Source: Lachnospiraceae bacterium UBA3641 (lineage in GTDB: Bacteria > Bacillota > Clostridia > Lachnospirales > Lachnospiraceae). Taken from it: a stretch of DNA of 57,031 nucleotides. Below are positions 51,045 to 57,031 of this stretch, one piece after another. Within the stretch, counting starts at the first letter, position 1; the number at the start of each line of letters is the position of its first letter. Position numbers and translations under genes: made by a program. The notes under the pieces were generated by a model. The model made no database searches. It was given only the letters and a program-made list of their open reading frames with translations, and was not told where the DNA came from. Location: assembly GCA_002373875.1 (NCBI GenBank), contig DFKQ01000028.1, positions 1 through 57,031 on the forward strand, given 5' to 3'.

Positions 51045-54000
51045 ATGAAATTTACCAAAGAACAGTTACAGGCAATTGAATCCAGGAACGAGAACCTTCT
51101 GGTATCCGCAGCGGCAGGATCGGGCAAGACCGCCGTTCTTGTCGAGAGGATAATAAGGAGGATACTTTATGATGATCAGCCCGTCGATATCGACAGGCTT
51201 CTTGTCATGACCTTCACCAGGGCGGCAGCCTCTCAGATGAAGGATAAGATATTGAAGGCAATAGAAGATAAGAGGAGTAAGGATCCTACCGACAGGGCCC
51301 TGATAAGGCAGGCTACGCTTGTCCATAATGCAAGGATAACGACCATACACGGTTTCTGTCTTGATGTGATAAGAGACCACTTCCATGAGATAGGACTGGA
51401 TCCGGGGTTTCGGGTGGCAGACGAAGGTGAATGCAAGCTTCTTAAGGCCGATGCCCTTTTAAGGGTTATCGAGCGGGCATATGAAGAGGGAAGTGATGAC
51501 TTTATTAATATGGTGGAATGCTTAAGCGTCGGGAAAAGTGACAGGATACTTGAAGAAGTCATAGGAAATATGTATGACTTTTCAATGAGCGATCCCAATC
51601 CGGATGCCTGGCTTAAGAGGTGTGTGGATGCATATGAAAACGAGGGTGATGAGTCCGTATGGGTTCATGTATATGCCGAACGGGCCCGTATGATATTGGA
51701 TGATGCGTATGCAATGGCCATGCGCGCATATCAGCTGACCGGTGAATCTGACGGTCCCTATATGTATGAACCGAATGCCGAAGCGGAGCTTGAGCTTATA
51801 GAAGGGCTTAAGGAGTGTACCGGTTATGAAGGCTTAAGGGCCGGCCTTATGGGCGTGTCCTTTGAGCGGCTTAAGGGTAAGCGGGGGAGCGGACCCGAGG
51901 TCTCAGAGGAGCTTAAGAAGGAATTCATTAAGCTGAGGGACGGCTACAAAAAGATGATAAACGATCTTAAGAGTGATTTTGCCATTCCCATGGAAGAACA
52001 GAAGCGAAGGCTTGCAGCCTGTCTGCCCGTAGTCAGGGAGCTTACAAGGCTTACACGATGTATGATCGATGAGTACGGAGCCCTTAAGAGGGATAAAAAT
52101 GTGGTGGATTTCTCAGATCTTGAGCATATGTGCATCGATATACTTAAGGGAGGTGACACAAGTACAGCCTCTTTGTACCGCGATCATTTTGAGGAGATAT
52201 ATGTTGATGAATATCAGGACTCAAATCTTGTGCAGGAAGAGCTTCTTAAGCTTATAACAAGGGGAAACAACCTCTTTATGGTGGGAGATGTTAAGCAGTC
52301 CATATACAGCTTCCGTCTGGCAAGGCCGCAGCTTTTTGTTGAAAAATACAGGGAGTACGAAGAAAACGGGGGCTGCAGCTTAAAGATTGACCTGTCGAGA
52401 AATTTCAGGAGCAGACAGTCGGTGCTTAACTGTGTAAACGAACTGTTTGGGCAGATAATGAGGCAGGATATGGGGGGCATAAGTTATGACGAAGCGGCAA
52501 GACTTAATTACGGTGCTGATTTCGCAGGTGTTGAAAACGGGCAGGACATAAGTGAGCTTATCCTTATAAGCCGTGACCCGGAAATGGATGAAAGAGAGAT
52601 GGAAGCAAGGGCGATAGCACATCGTATAAAGCTGCTTATGAAGGAGCAGATGGTGCTTGATCCCTCGGAAGATGATAAATACAGGATGCGTCCGCTTAAG
52701 TATTCCGATATCGTTATCCTTCTTCGAACCGCAAAGGGTTGGGATGATGTATTTAAAAGGGTCATATCGGCAGAAGGCATTCCGGTACATACCCAGAGCC
52801 AGGTGGGATATTTCGAAGCTTCGGAAGTAAGAACCCTGCTTAACTATCTCAATATACTGGATAATCCTTTGCAGGACATAAGCCTGGCCGCAGTGCTTAA
52901 ATCATGGTTTGGGGACTTTAGCGATGAAGAACTGGCCATCATTAAGGTTAACTATCCTGGTAAGTACCTGTACAGATCCCTTAAGGAATGCAGTGAAGGT
53001 AAAGAAGGCGGGCTTAAGGCAAAGTCAGCGGAATTTCTCGGGAAATATGAGAAGCTCAGAAGTAAGGTGGGATATACGCCTGCTGATGAGATATTGCTTG
53101 AACTGATCGGATCGGGATATGGTTTATATGTGAGTGCTCTTCCCGACGGAAGGAAGAGGAGCGCCAATATAAACATGCTTGTGAAGAAGGCCGGGGATTA
53201 CGGAAGGACAAGCTACAAGGGTCTCTTCCATTTCGCAAGATATATTAAAATGCTAAGGGACTATGAGGTGGATTACGGAGAAGCCAATATTCTTGATGAG
53301 AATGATGATGCCGTCAGGATCATGACCATCCATAAGAGCAAGGGACTGGAATTTCCGGTTTGTTTTGTCGCCGGCTGTCATAAGGGCTACAACCTTATGG
53401 ATACACGGGGGAGCGTCGTAAATGATATTGATCTGGGCCTTGGAGTGGATCTTGTGGAACCGAAGCTTAGGATCAGGCAGTCAACGGCGATGAAAAGAGC
53501 GGTCGCCTATAAGAGGGGAAATGAGGTACGGGCTGAGGAAGAGCGTATTCTATATGTGGCGATGACCAGGGCTAAGGAAAAGCTCATACTGACCGGAATG
53601 GTCAACGATCCGGATGAAGCCCTTAAGACCAACAAAGGTATAATAAGCTGCGACAATTATCTTGAACTGATACTTCACGGTATAAACAATGAAGGCATCC
53701 CATCCCTCTCCATTAGCACCCTTTCGTCCGTCGATCTTACAGAGGAAGCGGTTGTTTCGGGCATAAGGCGGGAGGAACGAAGGGAGAGGATCCTTAAGCA
53801 TCTTAAGGAAGGCAGGGACGGGGCAGCCCATGATCTTCCGGACAGATTTGCCTTCAGATATCCTTACGAAAATGAAAAGAAGGCCTTCGAGAAAATATCG
53901 GTAACCGAACTTAAGAGGAGGAGCATGGAGGAAAACAGCGAAGATAACGAGCTTCCGGATAGGGTTCATGAGATATATGACAGGGAAGTTACTCCGTATG

Positions 54001-54530
54001 TACCGGATTTTATCAGGGAGGAGGAAAAGGAGCTGCCTGCGACTCTCCACGGTACGGCGGTTCACCGCATCTTTGAGGTATGGGATTATTCGAGGGGGAC
54101 AACGGACAAAGATATAGAGGAATTCATCGGTTATGTTAAGAGAGAAGGCCTTATGGAAGAGTCATTGGCTGACTGCGTTAAGATCAATGAAATAAGCGGT
54201 TTTGTAAACAGCCCTTTGGCGAAAAGGATGAAGAAAGCCGACGAAAATGGGCTTCTTTACAGGGAGCAGCCATTTATGTTCTCTCATGAAGGTATTATCA
54301 TCCAGGGTATAATAGACGCGTATTTTATCGAAGATGATAAAATCGTGATCGTAGACTATAAGACAGACCGGGTGGACAGGACAGAGGATCTTGCCGACCG
54401 GTACCATGTCCAGCTTGAATATTACGCTTTGGCTCTTAAGACCATGCTGGATAAGGAAATAGGTGACCTTATCATATACTCAACGAGATATAAAGATATT
54501 GTAAGAATTCCGAAAACTGTGGTAAACTGA
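51045..54530 (+). CDS. addA: AddA, helicase-nuclease subunit of AddAB
   Basis: Start at ATG 51045 (MKFTKEQLQAIESRNENLLV), 1161 residues; an in-frame start at 51018 lies inside the acyltransferase gene. It is a UvrD-like SF1 helicase: Walker A SAAAGSGKTAVLVERI, motif II YVDEYQDSNLVQ, motif III MVGDVKQSIYSFRLA, motif IV LSRNFRSR, motif V MTIHKSKGLEFPVCF and VI RILYVAMTRAKEKL. The C-terminal nuclease has VDYKTDRV and QLEYYALAL. With AddB it unwinds DNA ends and makes 3' tails for RecA. No Shine-Dalgarno sequence is seen within TATATAGGTTTACC, so start signals are weak. Confidence 0.96.
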   Translation: MKFTKEQLQAIESRNENLLVSAAAGSGKTAVLVERIIRRILYDDQPVDIDRLLVMTFTRAAASQMKDKILKAIEDKRSKDPTDRALIRQATLVHNARITTIHGFCLDVIRDHFHEIGLDPGFRVADEGECKLLKADALLRVIERAYEEGSDDFINMVECLSVGKSDRILEEVIGNMYDFSMSDPNPDAWLKRCVDAYENEGDESVWVHVYAERARMILDDAYAMAMRAYQLTGESDGPYMYEPNAEAELELIEGLKECTGYEGLRAGLMGVSFERLKGKRGSGPEVSEELKKEFIKLRDGYKKMINDLKSDFAIPMEEQKRRLAACLPVVRELTRLTRCMIDEYGALKRDKNVVDFSDLEHMCIDILKGGDTSTASLYRDHFEEIYVDEYQDSNLVQEELLKLITRGNNLFMVGDVKQSIYSFRLARPQLFVEKYREYEENGGCSLKIDLSRNFRSRQSVLNCVNELFGQIMRQDMGGISYDEAARLNYGADFAGVENGQDISELILISRDPEMDEREMEARAIAHRIKLLMKEQMVLDPSEDDKYRMRPLKYSDIVILLRTAKGWDDVFKRVISAEGIPVHTQSQVGYFEASEVRTLLNYLNILDNPLQDISLAAVLKSWFGDFSDEELAIIKVNYPGKYLYRSLKECSEGKEGGLKAKSAEFLGKYEKLRSKVGYTPADEILLELIGSGYGLYVSALPDGRKRSANINMLVKKAGDYGRTSYKGLFHFARYIKMLRDYEVDYGEANILDENDDAVRIMTIHKSKGLEFPVCFVAGCHKGYNLMDTRGSVVNDIDLGLGVDLVEPKLRIRQSTAMKRAVAYKRGNEVRAEEERILYVAMTRAKEKLILTGMVNDPDEALKTNKGIISCDNYLELILHGINNEGIPSLSISTLSSVDLTEEAVVSGIRREERRERILKHLKEGRDGAAHDLPDRFAFRYPYENEKKAFEKISVTELKRRSMEENSEDNELPDRVHEIYDREVTPYVPDFIREEEKELPATLHGTAVHRIFEVWDYSRGTTDKDIEEFIGYVKREGLMEESLADCVKINEISGFVNSPLAKRMKKADENGLLYREQPFMFSHEGIIIQGIIDAYFIEDDKIVIVDYKTDRVDRTEDLADRYHVQLEYYALALKTMLDKEIGDLIIYSTRYKDIVRIPKTVVN
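54499..54528 (+). promoter_or_regulatory. Promoter implying a leaderless mRNA for the membrane protein at 54535
   Basis: TTGTAA (54499-54504), 18-bp spacer, TAAACT (54523-54528). ATG 54535 is only six bases further and lacks a Shine-Dalgarno sequence. The promoter overlaps the end of addA. Confidence 0.45.
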
Positions 54531-54534
54531 AGGC

Positions 54535-55119
54535 ATGGAAAGCAGATTTGATACAAAAACGGTCATATCCATTATGGTAGGTACGATCCTGCTGATAATT
54601 ATAAACGTATCGGTATGGAATGCGCCTTTTGTCGGTGATGAGTGGGCTATCCGCATATGTGCGCCGGTTCTTGTGATGGTTGCATCCGTCAGCGGCATTG
54701 TTACGGGTATTCTGGTACCTGTTGTTTCCTGCCTGCTTACGGGAGTTGTGTTCGGCAGGCCGGACGCATTTATTGAAATGTGCATTCTGCTCGTTACAGG
54801 AGCTGTTACCGGTCATTATGCCGGGAAGATTGGGGTTAAGTACGGAAGGTTTACGGGAATGGCAATACTTGATTATGCCGTGATCGAAACCATGACCGCC
54901 ATAATAGGCTGGATGTGTCTTCAGCCCCTTTTATATCTGTACGCTTACGGACAGGATCTTAGGGATACCATCCCGAGGGGACTTACCGAGTGCCTGATCT
55001 CCATGGGGGGCAAGATATTTATCTGTCTTCCGGTCCTGCTCATATTCAATCATTTCTTCAGAAAGAAACAGATGGTAGAGGACGCCAAGCGGGAGTACCT
55101 GTATCATGCGGGGAAGTAG
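54535..55119 (+). CDS. ECF-transporter S-component-like membrane protein
   Basis: A 194-residue protein with five to six hydrophobic segments (about 10-27, 40-70, 82-98, 107-130, 150-172). Its size, short loops and the LLVTGAVTGHYAGKIGVKYG segment fit S components (substrate-binding units) of energy-coupling-factor vitamin transporters. The substrate is unknown and no T or A unit is next to it, as in group II ECF systems. The next gene begins three bases after its stop. Confidence 0.6.
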   Translation: MESRFDTKTVISIMVGTILLIIINVSVWNAPFVGDEWAIRICAPVLVMVASVSGIVTGILVPVVSCLLTGVVFGRPDAFIEMCILLVTGAVTGHYAGKIGVKYGRFTGMAILDYAVIETMTAIIGWMCLQPLLYLYAYGQDLRDTIPRGLTECLISMGGKIFICLPVLLIFNHFFRKKQMVEDAKREYLYHAGK

Positions 55120-55122
55120 GTC

Positions 55123-56976
55123 ATGCTGTTCACTCTTTTAAACTGGCTGTATATCCTTATAACAAGTTATATATGCGGTTCATTTGTGCTCAGACGCCTT
55201 ACCGGGACGAAAACGTCCTTTTTCGGGTGGGTAAGGAAGCAATCCTGTCGGAATGCCCCGACGCAGATTCCGGATGCAGTAATGGGCGGGTTGGCGATGC
55301 TTACCGCCTACAGCGAGTACTTCAGCCTGTTTGGCGGCGTGGGTCTTGTTGCCAATCTGATCCTTATCATCACATGCCTGATATTTATATATATTGACAG
55401 AGAGATATACGGGAACGGTCTGAAGCTGTTTTTTGAGATACGTAATACCGACAGAAGAGGCCGTCTTGCCATTACGATAACCTCGGTCATTTCGGTCATG
55501 GTGCTTCTTGTATGTGCATATTTTACGGCTGCATCCGCCTTCACATATGATACCGGCACCTATCATGCCCAGAGCATACACTGGATCGAAAGCTACGGAG
55601 TGGTCAGGGGCCTTGCCCACATGCAGACAAGACTGGGCTTCAATAATTCCTATTTTGCCCTGTGCGCACTTTATTCATTTCATTTTCTCGGACGGTCGAT
55701 GCATACGGTGTCCGGCTTTCTTGCGGCCTTCACTATGCTGTATTCGGTTTTTGGGTACGCGGGCCGCTTTATTAAGTGCGGAAAGTGTGAAGGAGGGACG
55801 ATCCGCTTAAGAGTAAGCGACTTTCTGTATATTGCTCCATTTGCGTATTTTATCATCACTGCTTTTGAACTGACATCCCCTTCGACCGATTTCGGAGTCA
55901 TCTGGATGATCATATGGCTTATGATCCGGTGGGTTGAGTGTATCGAGGACGATAAAGGCGGGAGAGGCAGCAGTGACAGGATTACCGTATTTTCGCTGCT
56001 CAGTGTATTTTCCGTTTTTCTTGTGACCGTGAAGCTGAGTGTGGGAGTGCTTGCCCTCATTACCCTGTATCCTCTTGTATTTCTTATACGGGAGAAGAAA
56101 TACGGGGATATTGTGAAATATATCCTGTCAGGTCTTGTACTTGTTCTGCCGTTTTTTATCAGGAATTATCTTATTACAGGATGGCTTGTCTATCCTTTTC
56201 CGGCCATCGATCTCTTTAACCCCGACTGGAAGGTACCCATCGAGGGGGTACGGCATGAGGCGGATGAGGTTGTGGTATGGGCAAGATATACTAAGGACAC
56301 CGCTCTGATAGATCAGAGCATCAGGGAATGGTTCCCTGTATGGTGGAGGGAGCAGGGACAGGCTAACCGGTTTTTGTGCATGTCGGCCTTTGCCGGATGC
56401 ATTGCGGTCATTTTAAGGATCTTTATAACAGGCAGTAAAATGAAGAAACACCGGGCTTATGTGTTTACGGGGGCAGTCCTTGTCCTGTGTTTTGTTTTCT
56501 TTATGTCCACCGCGCCATCCAACAGGTTCGGATATGCCTATATCCTGACGATCCCTTTATACGGCGCAGGTGATATATGCGTAAATATACTCCCGGGAAT
56601 ATTTGGAGGAAAAGAGGGTCAGACAGGACGGACCGGCAGGCTCCTTTGTATGTTTTCCGGAATCCTTGTCCTGACTGTTCTCCTTGCGGGATTGATTAAG
56701 GGAATAAGGATGTTTGCAAGTGATGACAGGCACATGGCGCTTGATACGGGGATATCAGGGTATCTCATCGGACAGAGGGATTATCCTGCCGCCCTAAGTG
56801 AAAGCGAGGTTTGGGAAGGGATCAACATGTATTATCCTGTTAACGAGGGAGACCAGATATGGTATCATGCTTTTCCGGCCATATTATACAGGGGAAATCT
56901 TGATGGGGTTGAGCTGCGCGGAACATCGATCAGAGAGGGATTCCGTTTAAAAAAGGTTGAAGTGGATTTATTGTGA
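55123..56976 (+). CDS. Large multi-pass membrane protein (LIC_10190-like, GT-C type)
   Basis: A 617-residue protein with about twelve hydrophobic segments. A first outer loop after the fourth or fifth helix carries YDTGTYHAQSIHWIESYGVV, then TRLGFNNSYFALCALYSFHF. This Asp-containing loop and the LGFNNS motif resemble the LIC_10190 family, related to GT-C glycosyltransferases. It probably acts on lipid-linked sugars outside the membrane. A soluble tail of about 80 residues ends the protein. It follows the S-component-like gene by three bases. Confidence 0.6.
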   Translation: MLFTLLNWLYILITSYICGSFVLRRLTGTKTSFFGWVRKQSCRNAPTQIPDAVMGGLAMLTAYSEYFSLFGGVGLVANLILIITCLIFIYIDREIYGNGLKLFFEIRNTDRRGRLAITITSVISVMVLLVCAYFTAASAFTYDTGTYHAQSIHWIESYGVVRGLAHMQTRLGFNNSYFALCALYSFHFLGRSMHTVSGFLAAFTMLYSVFGYAGRFIKCGKCEGGTIRLRVSDFLYIAPFAYFIITAFELTSPSTDFGVIWMIIWLMIRWVECIEDDKGGRGSSDRITVFSLLSVFSVFLVTVKLSVGVLALITLYPLVFLIREKKYGDIVKYILSGLVLVLPFFIRNYLITGWLVYPFPAIDLFNPDWKVPIEGVRHEADEVVVWARYTKDTALIDQSIREWFPVWWREQGQANRFLCMSAFAGCIAVILRIFITGSKMKKHRAYVFTGAVLVLCFVFFMSTAPSNRFGYAYILTIPLYGAGDICVNILPGIFGGKEGQTGRTGRLLCMFSGILVLTVLLAGLIKGIRMFASDDRHMALDTGISGYLIGQRDYPAALSESEVWEGINMYYPVNEGDQIWYHAFPAILYRGNLDGVELRGTSIREGFRLKKVEVDLL

Positions 56977-57010
56977 CATTTGTGTTATTCTTTTGTAGTG
57001 AGCCAATGCA

Positions 57011-57031
57011 TCAATTTATTATAGTAAACGA
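57011..57031. repeat. Partial copy of the palindromic repeat at the right window edge
   Basis: The final bases TTTATTATAGTAAACGA match the left shoulder and arm of the repeat at 17501-17540, with TGCATC further left shared as well. The window ends inside the element. A TTGTAG lies about 18 bp before TATTAT, so a promoter may run into the palindrome. Confidence 0.88.

Noticed and set aside
1..57031. Circular plasmid, because the ends share AACGA and rebuild a repeat
   Set aside because: No replication, partition or mobilisation gene is present, and core genes such as glnN and addAB argue for chromosome. A contig break at a repeat is simpler.
1..57031. CRISPR array, tRNA or rRNA genes
   Set aside because: No regularly spaced direct repeats and no cloverleaf or rRNA-like sequence were seen while reading both strands; a tool scan would be decisive.

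Overview
The window looks like chromosomal DNA of an anaerobic Firmicute, most likely a Lachnospiraceae member close to Butyrivibrio or Pseudobutyrivibrio. This rests on family content: type III glutamine synthetase, AddAB with an iron-sulfur AddB, a LoaP-type NusG paralogue, a CD1871A-type CXXC protein, a DUF4869 protein, two DUF4143 ATPases and Cys-anchored lipoproteins. No tRNA, rRNA, CRISPR array, phage structural gene, integrase or replication gene was seen. Both window ends cut through one palindromic repeat that also occurs whole near 17.5 kb, so the window is probably a contig lying between repeat copies.

Region 1 (1-9.6 kb) is a gene graveyard. Frameshifted, nonsense-mutated or end-deleted remnants (loaP, a nucleotide-sugar epimerase, a DUF4869 gene and its P-loop ATPase partner, an AlkZ-like protein, a nitroreductase, a HAD/M13 chimera, an S41-like secreted protein, a PD-(D/E)XK protein) lie among a few intact genes: an XRE regulator, a Bcp peroxiredoxin, a flavin/pyridoxamine-oxidase-fold protein, a DUF6398 protein and a DUF4143 ATPase. 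Region 2 (9.6-17.1 kb) holds an extracytoplasmic redox and protease module: a TlpA-like lipoprotein, a CD1871A-family membrane protein, a polyferredoxin-thioredoxin membrane fusion and an M13 metallopeptidase lipoprotein. It is followed by a second, divergent DUF4143 ATPase whose promoter lies in a near-perfect palindrome. Region 3 (17.1-30.3 kb) has a double-glycine-leader peptide, a HAD phosphatase, a secreted Ig-like protein, a D,D-carboxypeptidase, an anchored SGNH protein, an alanyl-tRNA editing protein, a thioesterase, two membrane glycan enzymes and the HflKC pair.

Region 4 (30.4-44.2 kb) is a tightly packed run: two aminotransferases (one HisC-like), a small-multidrug-export-family protein, a GT87-like membrane protein, a methyltransferase, a GHMP kinase/uridylyltransferase fusion, a DRE-TIM aldolase, a ThDP enzyme, a HAD phosphatase, an MBOAT O-acyltransferase and its SGNH partner. 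Together they suggest synthesis and acylation of a modified surface glycan. Region 5 (44.2-57 kb) carries glnN, then addB, an acyltransferase-3 gene lodged between addB and addA, addA, and two membrane proteins.

The strongest leads are the redox/protease module with a shared lipoprotein leader, the kinase/uridylyltransferase fusion next to the aldolase-ThDP pair, the operator palindromes of the two DUF4143 ATPases and their resemblance to the dispersed repeat, and three genes whose -10 boxes lie 6-9 nt from the start codon with no Shine-Dalgarno sequence. All family assignments come from reading the sequence; no database search was run.
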